DNA of 64,000 nucleotides from NCBI RefSeq assembly GCF_011193355.1, contig NZ_CP049780.1:6113798-6177797 (forward strand), written 5' to 3'. A program made the translations under genes and the position numbers. Source of the stretch: Streptomyces sp. JB150. Lineage in GTDB: Bacteria > Actinomycetota > Actinomycetes > Streptomycetales > Streptomycetaceae. Below, one piece after another: positions 40,642 to 50,134 of the stretch. The notes beneath the pieces were generated by a model that was given only the letters and a program-made list of their open reading frames with translations, made no database searches and had not been told where the DNA came from. Each line of letters opens with the position of its first letter. The stretch's first letter is position 1.

Positions 40642-43458
40642 TCAGCCCGTGCCGCGCCCCGCCGCCAGCCGCACGATGTCCACCCGGGAGCGGATGCCCA
40701 GCTTGCGGTAGACCCGCGTCAGGGTCGCCTCGACCGTCTTGACACTGATGAACAGCCGCGCGGCGATCTCCCGGTTGGTGGCGCCCTCCATGACGAGCGA
40801 GGCGACCTGACGCTCCATCGACGCGAGCCCCTCCAGCGCGGCCGCCGCGGGCACGGGCTCCGGGACGGGGGCGGGCGGCGGCTGCGGCGACACGGCCGCC
40901 GCCTCCACCTGCCGCAGCCAGGGCAGCGCCCGGCACCGCCGGAACAGCCGCGCCGCCTCGTCGTACGCCGTCCGCCCCGGCCCGGTGCCGCGCAGCTCCG
41001 CCAGGGCGAAGGCGGTGCGCGCCTCCTCCAGCCCGTATCCCAGCTTCGCCAGCCGGTCCTGAACCGGCGCCAGCCGGACCACCGCGCCCTCGCGGTCCCC
41101 GCGCGCCGCCCGCACCAGCGCCTCCGCCCGGTCCAGCACCGCGAGCACGCTCTCCCGGCCCAGCCGCAGTGCCTGCTCCCGGGTGACCTCCACGACGTCC
41201 TGCGCCTCGGCGATCTCCCCGGTCCGCACCAGCGCCTCCGCGAGGTCGCCGTGCCAGCGCCCGCGCGCCGGGTCCGTCACCCCGAGCCCCTGCTCCAGCT
41301 CCCGCACCCGGCGCAGCGACCGCACGGTGCCGGGGGCGTCCCCGGCGACCAGCTGCACGTAGCCGAGCGCGGCCAGGGCGCGCGACATGTAGATCTGGTC
41401 GCCGTCCTCCTCCGCGTGCTCGGCGGCCTCGCGGGCCAGGGCCAGCGCCCGGTCGACGTCCCCGCCGGACGCCTCCGCGAGGGAGGTGAGCACCGCGGAC
41501 GCCACCTCGCCGATCCCCGAGTCCCGGGCCAGGCGCATGCTCTCGCGGGCCAGGTCGAGGGCGCGCCCGCAGTGCCCGGAGCGCAGCTCGGTCTCGGCGA
41601 GCATCCGCAGGAAGTGCACCTCGCTCTCCACCATGCCGCGCCGCCGCACCTCGCCGATCAGCCGGGTGACCGTGGCGCGGGCCTCGGGCAGCTGGTCGCT
41701 CATCAGCAGCCAGCGCAACCGGGTCGAGCCCGCCCCGTTGTGGTGGCAGGCCACCCGCGGGTCCTGCGGCTCCTCCAGCGCGCGCCGGATGGTGGCGGGG
41801 GCGTCCGGGTGGCCCATCAGGGTCTCGGCCTGCGCCTGGAAGGCGAGGGCGAGCAGTTCGGTGCGCCGGTCCCCGGCCCGCGCGGCCAGCGCCGCGGCGT
41901 GCGCGGCCTCCTCCCGGCCCTCCGCGAAGTCGCCCTCGACGACCAGGCCCCGCCACGCCAGCTGGTAGTGGACGAGGGCGAGCAGTCGCGGGTCGTCGCC
42001 CGCGTCGGCGAGCGCCTGCGGGAAGACCGCGTCGACCTCCCCGAGCGCCTGCCCGGCCGCCTCGATCACCACCATCCAGGCCCGCACCCGGTCGGCGGGC
42101 ACGGTCGCGCGGGACAGCACCTCCCGCGCGATGTCCCGGGCGAGGTCCACCTCACCGGCGGTGATCGCGTCCTCGGCGGCCTGCAACCGCCGCTCGTCGG
42201 CGGCCGGCACGGCGTCGGCGGGGGTGTGCCGGGCGGCGAGCAGCCCCAGCGAGGCCGCCGTCGACGGCGCGCCGCGGTCCCGGGCCAGCGCGGCGGCCTC
42301 GGCGAGCCGCGCCGCCACCTCCGGGTCGGTGCCGGGGGTGGCCAGCGCCAGGTGCCGGGCCCGTTCGATCGGGTCGGACGCCGCCTCGGACAGCGCGGCG
42401 TGCGCGGCCCGCCGCTGGTGCGCGGGCGCCTCCGCGTACAGCGCGGCCGAGATCAGCGGATGCGCGAACCGTACGGCCGGACCCTCCGACTCGGTGGTCA
42501 GCAGCCCGAGTTCGGCCGCCCGCGCGGTCTCCGCCTCGGCGTGGTCGCGGCCGGCCGCGTGCAGCAGGGCCAGCGTGGGACGGGCGCCCGCGCTGGCCAC
42601 GAGGAGGGTGTGCCGGGCCTCGTCGGACAGCATCTCCAGCCGGCTCAGCACCAGGGCCCGCAGCGAGGTCGGCACCGGCAGCGGCTCGCCCGGCCGGGGC
42701 GTGGCCGGGTTCTCGGCGAGCGCCCGGCCCAGTTCCAGGGCGAACAGCGGGTTGCCGCCGCTGGTGCGGTGGATGTCGCGCACCGTGGAGCGGGGCAGAC
42801 CGGTGTAGCCGCGGTGGTCGAGCAGCGCGGAGATCTGGGCGCGGGAGAGCGGGCCGAGGCGCAGCGCGAGGGTGTCGGGCGGGGCGGAGCGCAGCTGCCG
42901 GTCGTACTCCTGGCCTTCGGAGCGCATCGCGCACAGCAGCTGGACCGGGGTGTCGCCGAGCCGGCGGGCGGCGAAGCCGAGCAGTTCGGCGCTGGCCGGG
43001 TCCAGCCACTGCAGGTCGTCGGCGACGACGAGGACGGGGCCCGCGGCGGCGAGCGCGCGCAGCGCCGACAGCACGGCGAGCCGCAGCGCGAGCCCGTCGC
43101 GCTGGAGGGTGGACTCGCCGCGGCCGGTGAGCGCGGACTCCAGCGCGGTGCGCTGGGTCGCGGGCAGCGCGCCGGACACCTCGTCGAGGACCAGGCCGAG
43201 CAGATCGGCGAGCGCGAGGAAGGGGAGGTGGGATTCGGACTCGGTGGCGGAGCAGCGCAACACGGTCCGGGCCGTCGCGCCGTATTCCGCGGCCAATGCC
43301 CGCAGGACGGTCGACTTTCCTATTCCGGCGGGGCCGTGGAGGAGGACACTGCCACCGCGGTCCAGCTGCTCGCGCGCCGCGGTGAACGGCTCCTCCCTGC
43401 CGATGACCAGGTCGGGGCGGCATCTGGCAGGCTCCTGGAAGTCCCGTCGCACGGTCAC
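40642..43458 (-). CDS. large ATP-binding LuxR regulator (LAL family)
   Basis: This 938-residue regulator is of the MalT/LAL type. The N-terminal AAA-like ATPase has Walker A LLHGPAGIGKST (near residue 40) and Walker B LVVADDLQWLD. The middle is a long array of helical (TPR-like) repeats. The C-terminal 65 residues form the LuxR helix-turn-helix (VASLVMEGATNREIAARLFISVKTVEATLTRVYRKLGI). GTG 43458 follows GGAGGGGAGC; the open frame continues upstream only by chance. Such proteins are often ligand-responsive activators. Its target is unknown; the trypsin gene is directly downstream. Confidence 0.92.
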   Translation of the reverse strand: MTVRRDFQEPARCRPDLVIGREEPFTAAREQLDRGGSVLLHGPAGIGKSTVLRALAAEYGATARTVLRCSATESESHLPFLALADLLGLVLDEVSGALPATQRTALESALTGRGESTLQRDGLALRLAVLSALRALAAAGPVLVVADDLQWLDPASAELLGFAARRLGDTPVQLLCAMRSEGQEYDRQLRSAPPDTLALRLGPLSRAQISALLDHRGYTGLPRSTVRDIHRTSGGNPLFALELGRALAENPATPRPGEPLPVPTSLRALVLSRLEMLSDEARHTLLVASAGARPTLALLHAAGRDHAEAETARAAELGLLTTESEGPAVRFAHPLISAALYAEAPAHQRRAAHAALSEAASDPIERARHLALATPGTDPEVAARLAEAAALARDRGAPSTAASLGLLAARHTPADAVPAADERRLQAAEDAITAGEVDLARDIAREVLSRATVPADRVRAWMVVIEAAGQALGEVDAVFPQALADAGDDPRLLALVHYQLAWRGLVVEGDFAEGREEAAHAAALAARAGDRRTELLALAFQAQAETLMGHPDAPATIRRALEEPQDPRVACHHNGAGSTRLRWLLMSDQLPEARATVTRLIGEVRRRGMVESEVHFLRMLAETELRSGHCGRALDLARESMRLARDSGIGEVASAVLTSLAEASGGDVDRALALAREAAEHAEEDGDQIYMSRALAALGYVQLVAGDAPGTVRSLRRVRELEQGLGVTDPARGRWHGDLAEALVRTGEIAEAQDVVEVTREQALRLGRESVLAVLDRAEALVRAARGDREGAVVRLAPVQDRLAKLGYGLEEARTAFALAELRGTGPGRTAYDEAARLFRRCRALPWLRQVEAAAVSPQPPPAPVPEPVPAAAALEGLASMERQVASLVMEGATNREIAARLFISVKTVEATLTRVYRKLGIRSRVDIVRLAAGRGTG

Positions 43459-43637
43459 CGCTCCCCTCCGTGTGTCGTGTCCGGGCCAAATTCTAGGCGG
43501 ATAGGCAGGGAAATCCGGAGGGGCGAGACGGTGAGGGAAATAACAGCGACGTGCAGGGGGAATTTCCGCCGCGTGGCAATTGCATGACGAACGGCGTGTC
43601 GGGAGTGCCCCGAGCGGCGCGGGCACCGCGCCCGGAC

Positions 43638-43685
43638 GGGGCGCGGGGAACTGCGCGAGCGACACGACGAACCCGCAGCCGCCCC
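43638..43685. repeat. dispersed Streptomyces intergenic repeat (GGGGCGCGGGGAACTGCGCG type)
   Basis: The stretch contains GGGGCGCGGGGAACTGCGCG (43638-43657) and ends in ACCCGCAGCC. From memory, elements of this pattern occur in many intergenic regions across Streptomyces genomes. It lies in the 263-base gap between the two LuxR genes. Function unknown; only one copy was noticed in this window. Confidence 0.5.
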
Positions 43686-43721
43686 ACGTCGGAACCCCTG
43701 CGGCGCACGGGCCCGAGTCCT

Positions 43722-44555
43722 CTACGGCAGCACCCCCGCCCGCCGCGCGGCCACCACCGCCTCTCCCCGCGTCCGCGCCCCCAGCTTCCGCATCGCCGAG
43801 CGCAGATAACTCTTCACCGTCTCCGGCCGCAGCCCCAGCCGCTGAGCGGCCACCGCGTTGGTCGCCCCGGCCGCCACCCAGACCAGGACGTCCACCTCCC
43901 GCGGCGCCAGCCGCACCGCGCCCGGCGCACCGCCCGGGGCGAGCAGGGCGCACGCGACCAGCAGTTCCGCGCGCAGCGCCGGATCGGCGATCCGCGGCGC
44001 CAGCGCCCGCAGCGCCGCGTGCGCCTCCCGCATCCGCTCCCGCACGGCCCCCGCCTCCTCGGCCGCCGCGGGCTCCGCCCGCACCGTGTCCAGCAGCCCG
44101 CGCGCCTCGTCCCGCGCCACCAGCGCCTGCTCCACGTCCCGCGCCGCCTCCACGGCCGCGTGCAGCGTGCGGTCGCCCAGCGGCTGCGCGGTGCGCAGGG
44201 CGCCGTAGAGCACACCCCGCACCCGCCGCCGTACGACCACGGGCACCGCGAGCACCGCGCGCAGCCCCTCGACGGCGACCGGCGCGTCGTACTCGTGACT
44301 GATCTGCCGGGAGGCCGAGTAGTCGGCCACGGCGCACGGCCGGCCCAGCGCCACCGCCTTGCCGCCCAGCCCGTTGCCCGAGGTCACCGCGAGTGCGCTG
44401 AGCGCCGGGGTGCGGGTCCCGGTCAGCTCGGTGATGCGCATCCACGGCCGCCCCGTCTCCACCAGCCCGCCGAAGGCCACCGGCAGGCCGGTCGCACGGC
44501 GCAGCCGCAGCAGCGCGCCCCGTATCTCCGCCGTGTCCGCCGCGTCTGCTCCCAC
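43722..44555 (-). CDS. GAF-domain LuxR-family regulator
   Basis: This 277-residue protein combines an N-terminal GAF-like sensor domain (about 15-170; LPVAFGGLVE, GNGLGGKAVALGRPCAVADY, RAVLAVPVVVRRRVRGVLYGA) with a C-terminal LuxR helix-turn-helix (APREVDVLVWVAAGATNAVAAQRLGLRPETVKSYLRSAMRKLG). The GTG at 44555 with AAGGG upstream was preferred to upstream ATGs that would run through the dyad at 44592. It is divergent from two acyl-CoA ligase genes and probably controls them in response to an acid or acyl-CoA ligand. Confidence 0.88.
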   Translation of the reverse strand: MGADAADTAEIRGALLRLRRATGLPVAFGGLVETGRPWMRITELTGTRTPALSALAVTSGNGLGGKAVALGRPCAVADYSASRQISHEYDAPVAVEGLRAVLAVPVVVRRRVRGVLYGALRTAQPLGDRTLHAAVEAARDVEQALVARDEARGLLDTVRAEPAAAEEAGAVRERMREAHAALRALAPRIADPALRAELLVACALLAPGGAPGAVRLAPREVDVLVWVAAGATNAVAAQRLGLRPETVKSYLRSAMRKLGARTRGEAVVAARRAGVLP

Positions 44556-44591
44556 GTGCTCGCCCTTCCCCGGCCGCGTCCCGCGGCGCGC

Positions 44592-44607
44592 ACCCCCGTT
44601 AGGGGGT
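44592..44607. promoter_or_regulatory. operator-like dyad between the GAF-LuxR and acyl-CoA ligase genes
   Basis: ACCCCC-GTTA-GGGGGT is a perfect inverted repeat, placed between divergent start codons (44555 and 44680). It resembles the CCCCCTAGGGGG palindrome near the trypsin gene. It probably binds the GAF-LuxR protein. Confidence 0.6.
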
Positions 44608-44679
44608 AGTGACATATGCACCACGGATTACACGATGTCCGGGAGCCGCCCGGCAACGGTCCGGACAGAGGGAGAACAG

Positions 44680-46377
44680 ATGACGACGGCGAAGCCGAAG
44701 GCGCAGGGGAGCGCGACCGAGGACTTCCGCAGGGCGCGGGACTTCCTGCTGGCACACCGTGAGGACTACGCCACGGCCTACGAGGGCTTCACCTGGCCCC
44801 GGCCCGAGCACTTCAACTGGGCGCTGGACTGGTTCGACGTCATCGCGGACGGCAACGACCGCACCGCGCTGCACATCGTCGAGGAGGACGGCACCGAGAC
44901 CCGGCTCAGCTTCGCCGAGCTCGCCGACCGCTCCGACCGGGTCGCGAACTGGCTGCGCGCCCGGGGCGTCGCCGCCGGCGACCGCGTCCTCGTCATGCTC
45001 GGCAACCAGGCCGAGCTGTGGGAGACCGCGCTGGCCGCGATGAAGCTGCGCGCCGTCGTCATCCCCGCCACGCCGCTGCTCGGCCCCGCCGACCTGCGCG
45101 ACCGCGTCGACCGGGGCCGGGTCCGGCACGTCATCGTGCGCGCGGCCGACACCGGCAAGTTCGACGAGGTGCCCGGCGACTACACCAGGATCGCGGTGGG
45201 CGGCGGACCGGGCGGGACCTGGCTGCCGTACGAGGAGGCGTACACGGCCCCGTCCGGCTTCACGCCCGACGGCCCCACCCGCGCCGACGACCCGCTGATG
45301 CTCTACTTCACCTCCGGGACGACCGCCCGCCCCAAACTGGTCGAGCACACCCACACCAGCTACCCCGTGGGGCACCTCGCCACCATGTACTGGATCGGCC
45401 TCAAGCCCGGCGACGTGCACCTCAACATCTCCTCGCCCGGCTGGGCCAAGCACGCCTGGTCCAACCTCTTCGCCCCGTGGAACGCCGAGGCGACGGTCTT
45501 CCTGCACAACTACACCCGCTTCGACGCGGCCCGGCTGATGACCGAGATGGACCGCGCGGGCGTCACCACCTTCTGCGCCCCGCCCACCGTGTGGCGGATG
45601 CTCATCCAGGCGGACCTCGGCGCGCTGCGCACCCCGCCCCGCGAGGCCGTCGCCGCCGGCGAGCCGCTGAACCCGGAGGTCATCGAGCAGGTGCGGCGCG
45701 CCTGGGGCGTCACCATCCGGGACGGCTTCGGCCAGACGGAGACCGCCGTGCAGATCGCCAATACCCCCGGCCAGCCGCTGAAGACCGGCTCCATGGGCCG
45801 CCCCAGCCCCGGCTACCGCGTCGAACTCCTCGACCCCGTCACCGGCGCCCCCGGCGCCACCGAGGGCGAGATCGCCCTGGACCTCGCCGAGCGGCCGGCC
45901 GGCCTGATGACCGGCTACCACGGGGATCCGGAGCGCACGGCGGAGGCGATGGCCGGCGGCTACTACCGCACCGGTGACATCGCCGCACGGGACGAAGACG
46001 GATATCTGACCTATATCGGGCGCAGTGACGACGTCTTCAAGGCGTCCGACTACAAGATCAGCCCCTTCGAGCTGGAGAGCGCCCTGCTGGAGCACGAGGC
46101 GGTCGCCGAGGCCGCCGTCGTCCCCGCGCCCGACGAGCTGCGCCTGGCCGTCCCGAAGGCGTACGTCGTGCTCGCGGAGGGCTGGACGCCCGGCCCCGAC
46201 ACCGCGAAGGTCCTCTTCGAGCACTCCCGCCAGACCCTGGCGCCCTACAAGCGCATCCGCCGCCTGGAGTTCGCCGACCTGCCGAAGACGGTCTCCGGCA
46301 AGATCCGCCGGGTTCAGCTGCGCGAGGCCACGGCGGCCGGCTCGGACGCCGAGTACCGCGAGGAGGACTTCCGGTGA
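44680..46377 (+). CDS. AMP-dependent acyl-CoA synthetase (medium-chain/aryl type)
   Basis: This 565-residue acyl/aryl-CoA ligase is of the ACSM type: [20 protein letters not shown] (P-loop), [71 protein letters not shown] (hinge), and the catalytic Lys in [13 protein letters not shown]. It joins a carboxylate to CoA through an acyl-AMP. The ATG has a GGGAGAA ribosome binding site. Its stop overlaps the next ligase (GTGA), so the pair form an operon under the GAF-LuxR promoter. The likely role is carboxylic acid catabolism. Confidence 0.93.
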   Translation: MTTAKPKAQGSATEDFRRARDFLLAHREDYATAYEGFTWPRPEHFNWALDWFDVIADGNDRTALHIVEEDGTETRLSFAELADRSDRVANWLRARGVAAGDRVLVMLGNQAELWETALAAMKLRAVVIPATPLLGPADLRDRVDRGRVRHVIVRAADTGKFDEVPGDYTRIAVGGGPGGTWLPYEEAYTAPSGFTPDGPTRADDPLMLYFTSGTTARPKLVEHTHTSYPVGHLATMYWIGLKPGDVHLNISSPGWAKHAWSNLFAPWNAEATVFLHNYTRFDAARLMTEMDRAGVTTFCAPPTVWRMLIQADLGALRTPPREAVAAGEPLNPEVIEQVRRAWGVTIRDGFGQTETAVQIANTPGQPLKTGSMGRPSPGYRVELLDPVTGAPGATEGEIALDLAERPAGLMTGYHGDPERTAEAMAGGYYRTGDIAARDEDGYLTYIGRSDDVFKASDYKISPFELESALLEHEAVAEAAVVPAPDELRLAVPKAYVVLAEGWTPGPDTAKVLFEHSRQTLAPYKRIRRLEFADLPKTVSGKIRRVQLREATAAGSDAEYREEDFR

Positions 46378-47990
46378 ACACGGTGAACGCGTCCGCGGAC
46401 GGACCGAAGTCCTACACCCACGGGGTCAGCGACACCCCGCTCCTCGGCGACACCATCGGGGAAAGCCTCGACCGCGCGGTCGCCGCCTGGCCCGACCGGG
46501 AGGTCCTGGTCGACGTCCCGTCCGGCCGCCGCTGGACCTACGCCGCGTTCGCCGCCGACGTCGACGCGCTGGCCCGCGCCCTGCTCGCGAGCGGCGTGGC
46601 CAAGGGCGACCGGGTCGGCATCTGGGCGGTCAACTGCCCCGAGTGGGTCCTCGTCCAGTACGCCACCGCCCGCATCGGCGCGATCATGGTGAACATCAAC
46701 CCGGCGTACCGCACCCACGAGGTCGAGTACGTCCTCAAGCAGTCCGGCGTCTCGCTGCTGTTCGCCTCGCTCGCCCACAAGAGCAGCGACTACCGGGCGA
46801 TGGCCGAGGAAGTGCGCGGCCGCTGCCCCGAGTTGCGGGAGGTGGTGTACGTCGGTGACCCGAGCTGGGAGGAACTGCTGCGCCGGGACACCGGTTCCGC
46901 CGCGCTCCCGGACGACCTGTCCTGCGACGACCCCATCAACATCCAGTACACCTCGGGCACGACCGGCTTCCCGAAGGGCGCCACGCTCTCCCACCACAAC
47001 ATCCTCAACAACGGTTACTTCGTCGGGGAGTTGATCGGCTACGGCCCGGCCGACCGGGTGTGCGTGCCGGTTCCGTTTTATCACTGTTTCGGCATGGTCA
47101 TGGGGAATCTGGCGGCCACCTCCCACGGCGCCTGCATCGTCATCCCCGCCCCGTCCTTCGACCCGAAGGCCACCCTGGAGGCGGTCCAGCGCGAGCGCTG
47201 CACCTCGCTGTACGGGGTGCCGACGATGTTCATCGCCGAGCTGAACCTGCCGGACTTCGCGGCGTACGACCTGTCCTCGCTGCGCACCGGCATCATGGCG
47301 GGCTCGCCCTGCCCCGTCGAGGTGATGAAGCGGGTCGTCGCCGAGATGCACATGGAGCAGGTCTCCATCTGCTACGGCATGACCGAGACGTCCCCGGTCT
47401 CCCTCCAGACCCGCATGGACGACGACCTGGAACACCGCACCGCCACCGTCGGCCGGGTCCTGCCGCACATCGAGGTGAAGATCGTCGACCCCGCGACCGG
47501 AGTGACCCAACCGAGAGGTCGCGCGGGGGAGTTGTGCACCCGCGGCTACAGCGTGATGCTCGGCTACTGGAACGAGCCGGAGAAGACCGCCGAGGCCGTC
47601 GACGCCGGCCGCTGGATGCACACCGGCGACCTCGCCGTGATGCGCGAGGACGGCTACGTGGAGATCGTCGGCCGCATCAAGGACATGATCATCCGGGGCG
47701 GCGAGAACATCTACCCGCGCGAGATCGAGGAGTTCCTGTACGGCCACCCGAAGATCGCCGACGTGCAGGTGGTCGGCGTCCCCCACGAGCGGTACGGCGA
47801 GGAGGTACTGGCCTGCGTCATCCCGCGCGACCCGGCCGACCCCCCGACACTGGAGGACCTGCGCGCGTACTGCGACGGCCGGCTCGCCCACTACAAGATC
47901 CCGAGCAGGCTGAGCGTCCTCGACTCCTTCCCGATGACGGTGTCCGGAAAGGTGCGCAAGGTGGAACTGAGGGAGCGGTACGGCGCCTGA
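46374..47990 (+). CDS. fatty-acyl-CoA synthetase (FadD-like AMP-binding protein)
   Basis: This 538-residue acyl-CoA ligase has [22 protein letters not shown] (P-loop), [73 protein letters not shown] and the catalytic Lys in [14 protein letters not shown]. It is close to the ligases that activate medium- or long-chain acids for beta-oxidation. The GTG start overlaps the previous gene. A dyad at 48011-48045 may end the transcript. Confidence 0.93.
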   Translation: MNTVNASADGPKSYTHGVSDTPLLGDTIGESLDRAVAAWPDREVLVDVPSGRRWTYAAFAADVDALARALLASGVAKGDRVGIWAVNCPEWVLVQYATARIGAIMVNINPAYRTHEVEYVLKQSGVSLLFASLAHKSSDYRAMAEEVRGRCPELREVVYVGDPSWEELLRRDTGSAALPDDLSCDDPINIQYTSGTTGFPKGATLSHHNILNNGYFVGELIGYGPADRVCVPVPFYHCFGMVMGNLAATSHGACIVIPAPSFDPKATLEAVQRERCTSLYGVPTMFIAELNLPDFAAYDLSSLRTGIMAGSPCPVEVMKRVVAEMHMEQVSICYGMTETSPVSLQTRMDDDLEHRTATVGRVLPHIEVKIVDPATGVTQPRGRAGELCTRGYSVMLGYWNEPEKTAEAVDAGRWMHTGDLAVMREDGYVEIVGRIKDMIIRGGENIYPREIEEFLYGHPKIADVQVVGVPHERYGEEVLACVIPRDPADPPTLEDLRAYCDGRLAHYKIPSRLSVLDSFPMTVSGKVRKVELRERYGA

Positions 47991-48010
47991 AGGAACCGCA
48001 ACGGCCCGCG

Positions 48011-48045
48011 AGGGCATCCGAGCGCCCCGTAAGATCGGATGCCCT
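48011..48045. terminator. 11-base inverted repeat: terminator or LacI autoregulatory site
   Basis: AGGGCATCCGA (48011-48021) pairs perfectly with TCGGATGCCCT (48035-48045) across 13 bases. It lies 20 bases after the acyl-CoA ligase stop and ends 11 bases before the LacI start. It could end transcription or be an operator; no T-tract is present. Confidence 0.55.
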
Positions 48046-48056
48046 GGGGGGTGACA

Positions 48057-49082
48057 ATGGTCAGACGGCGACCCGTGACGACGCCCACGCTCGAACAGGT
48101 GGCCGCGCTCGCCGGTGTCGGGCGCGGCACGGTCTCCCGTGTCATCAACAACGAGGCCGGCGTCAAGGAGTCCACGCGCCGCGTGGTGCAGCAGGCCATC
48201 GCCGAACTCGGCTATGTGCCCAACCTGGCGGCGCGGTCCCTGGCCGGGCGGCGCGCCGACGCGGTGGCGCTGGTCATGACGAAGCACGACTGGCGGCTGT
48301 TCGGCGAGCCGTTCTTCTCGGAGACCGTCCGCGCCGTCGGGGACGCGCTCACCGACACCTCGGTGCAACTGCTGCTCACCCTGGTACGGACGGACGCCGA
48401 ACGGCAGCGGTTCGTCGAGTACGCGCGCGGCGGCCGGGTCGACGGCGTACTGCTGATGTCCGTCCGCGCCGAGGACCGGCTGCCGGACATGCTCGCCGAC
48501 GCGGGCCTGCCCACCGTGCTGCTGGGCCGCCGCTCCGGCGACGAGCAGATCACCTACGTCGACGCGGACAACGTGGGCGGCGCGCGGGAGGCGGTGACCC
48601 ACCTGCTGCGCACCGGCCGCCGCTCCGTCGCGGCCATCACCGGCCCGCTCGACATGTACGTCGCCCAGTGCCGGCTGCGCGGCTACCGGCAGGCCCTCGC
48701 CGACGCCGGGCTGGCCACCGACGCGTCCTGGATCGCCGAGGGCGACTTCACGGAGGCGAGCGGACGCCGGGCGATGACCGAACTCCTCAAGCGGCACCCC
48801 GGTGTCGACGCGGTCCTCGCCGCCTCCGACACCATGGCCGCCGGAGCGCTGACCGCGCTGCGCGCGGCGGGCCGCCGGGTGCCCGACGACGTCGCGGTCG
48901 TCGGCTTCGACGACTTCCAGCTCGCCCAGCACACCGATCCGCCGCTGACCACGGTCCGCCAGCCGATGGAGGAGATCGGCCACACCATGGTCCGGCTGCT
49001 GCTGGAGGAGATGGACGAGCCGGAGGTGGCGTGGCGGCACGTCATCCTGCGGACGCAGCTCGTCGTCCGGGAGTCGGCGTGA
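48057..49082 (+). CDS. LacI-family transcriptional regulator
   Basis: This 341-residue protein has an N-terminal LacI helix-turn-helix (TLEQVAALAGVGRGTVSRVINNEAGVKESTRRVVQQAI), the hinge YVPNLAARSLAGRR, and a periplasmic-binding-protein-like effector domain ending in VGFDDFQLAQHTDPPLTTVRQPMEEIG. The ATG is preceded by GGGGGGTG. It probably senses a sugar. The cellulase block with CebR-type operators begins 6 kb away, but no such box was seen in front of this gene, and its identity with CebR is not supported by position. Confidence 0.9.
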   Translation: MVRRRPVTTPTLEQVAALAGVGRGTVSRVINNEAGVKESTRRVVQQAIAELGYVPNLAARSLAGRRADAVALVMTKHDWRLFGEPFFSETVRAVGDALTDTSVQLLLTLVRTDAERQRFVEYARGGRVDGVLLMSVRAEDRLPDMLADAGLPTVLLGRRSGDEQITYVDADNVGGAREAVTHLLRTGRRSVAAITGPLDMYVAQCRLRGYRQALADAGLATDASWIAEGDFTEASGRRAMTELLKRHPGVDAVLAASDTMAAGALTALRAAGRRVPDDVAVVGFDDFQLAQHTDPPLTTVRQPMEEIGHTMVRLLLEEMDEPEVAWRHVILRTQLVVRESA

Positions 49083-49120
49083 GGCGGCGCGCGGCGGCGC
49101 GCTGAGCTGTGCCCCCGCCG

Positions 49121-49155
49121 GCACCCGACTTCATCGGGCACAGGATGTCGGGTGC
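49121..49155. promoter_or_regulatory. 9-base inverted repeat upstream of the AraC-type gene
   Basis: GCACCCGAC (49121-49129) pairs with GTCGGGTGC (49147-49155) across 17 bases, between the LacI stop and the AraC-type start at 49235. It could be a LacI terminator or an operator. Confidence 0.4.
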
Positions 49156-49234
49156 GGGCATGCCCCCGCTGCCTAGCGTGGTGAGCGCAAGGAAGGAAGG
49201 CCGGGCGACGCGGCCCGCAAGCGAGGAGACGGGC

Positions 49235-50113
49235 GTGCTGGAGCGGCTGAACCAGGCCATGGAGCACATCGAGGACCACCTCGGCGAGCCGATCGACGCG
49301 GCGGTGCTGGCGCGGATCGCGGCCACCTCGGAGTACCACCTGCGCCGGATGTTCTCCGCACTCGCGGGCATGCCGCTGTCCGAGTACGTCCGGCGCCGCC
49401 GGCTGACCGTCGCGGGCGCCGAGGTGCTCGCGGCGCGCGAGCCGCTGCTCGAGATCGCGGTGCGGTACGGCTACGGCTCGGGCGAGGCCTTCGCGCGGGC
49501 GTTCCGGGCCGTGCACGGCGTCGGTCCGGGCGAGGCCCGCCGCACCGGCGCCGCGCTCGTCTCCCAGCCCCGGCTGACCTTCCGCCTCACCGTCGAAGGG
49601 AGCAGCAGCATGCGCTATCGCGTCGTCGACCGTACGGCCTTCACCGTCGTCGGCCTCAAGACCCGGGTGCCCTTGGTGCACCACGGCCCGAACCAGGCCG
49701 TCATCGACTTCGTCCGCGGCATCGACCGGCCGGTCCTGGACCGTCTGGAGAACCTGTCGGACCAGGAGCCGCGGGGCATCGTCGCGGTCTGCGACGACCT
49801 GGACCCGAGCCGCGCCGAAGGCACCGAACTCGACTACTACCAGGGCGTGATCACGTCCGGAACGGCCCCCGAGGCCGCCCCCGAGGGCACCACGACCCTC
49901 ACCGTCCCCGCCGGCACCTGGGCCGTCTTCACCACCTCCGGCCCGGCCCCGCAGGCCATCCAGGAACTGTGGCGCGACGTGTACACCGAGTGGTTCCCCT
50001 CCAACCCGTACCGCACCCGCCCCGGCCCCGAGATCCTCCGCACCCGCCTGTCCCCGGACGGGAGCGAGGCGGAGGGGGACCTGTGGCTGCCGGTGGAGCG
50101 GGAGGCGAGCTGA
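49235..50113 (+). CDS. AraC-family regulator with GyrI-like effector-binding domain
   Basis: This 292-residue regulator has two AraC helix-turn-helix motifs in residues 1-105 (LNQAMEHIEDHLGEPIDAAVLARIAATSEYHLRRMF and the AVRYGYGSGEAFARAFRAVHGVGPGEAR signature). From about 125 a GyrI-like domain follows (MRYRVVDRTAFTVVGLKTRV, PAGTWAVFTTSGPAPQAIQELW). The architecture is that of Rob/MarA-type multidrug-responsive activators. The GTG start has GAGGAG upstream. Confidence 0.9.
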   Translation: MLERLNQAMEHIEDHLGEPIDAAVLARIAATSEYHLRRMFSALAGMPLSEYVRRRRLTVAGAEVLAAREPLLEIAVRYGYGSGEAFARAFRAVHGVGPGEARRTGAALVSQPRLTFRLTVEGSSSMRYRVVDRTAFTVVGLKTRVPLVHHGPNQAVIDFVRGIDRPVLDRLENLSDQEPRGIVAVCDDLDPSRAEGTELDYYQGVITSGTAPEAAPEGTTTLTVPAGTWAVFTTSGPAPQAIQELWRDVYTEWFPSNPYRTRPGPEILRTRLSPDGSEAEGDLWLPVEREAS

Positions 50114-50134
50114 CGGGGACCTCGGCTGGTTCTC

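Noticed and set aside
44680..47990. The two acyl-CoA ligases as part of the PKS cluster
   Set aside because: They are CoA ligases by motif, 9 kb from the cluster, divergent from their own GAF-LuxR regulator, and better explained by acid catabolism.
48057..49082. Naming the LacI-family gene cebR
   Set aside because: The operators of the cellulase block are CebR-type, but this gene is 6 kb away, has no such box upstream and no sugar transporter genes beside it.
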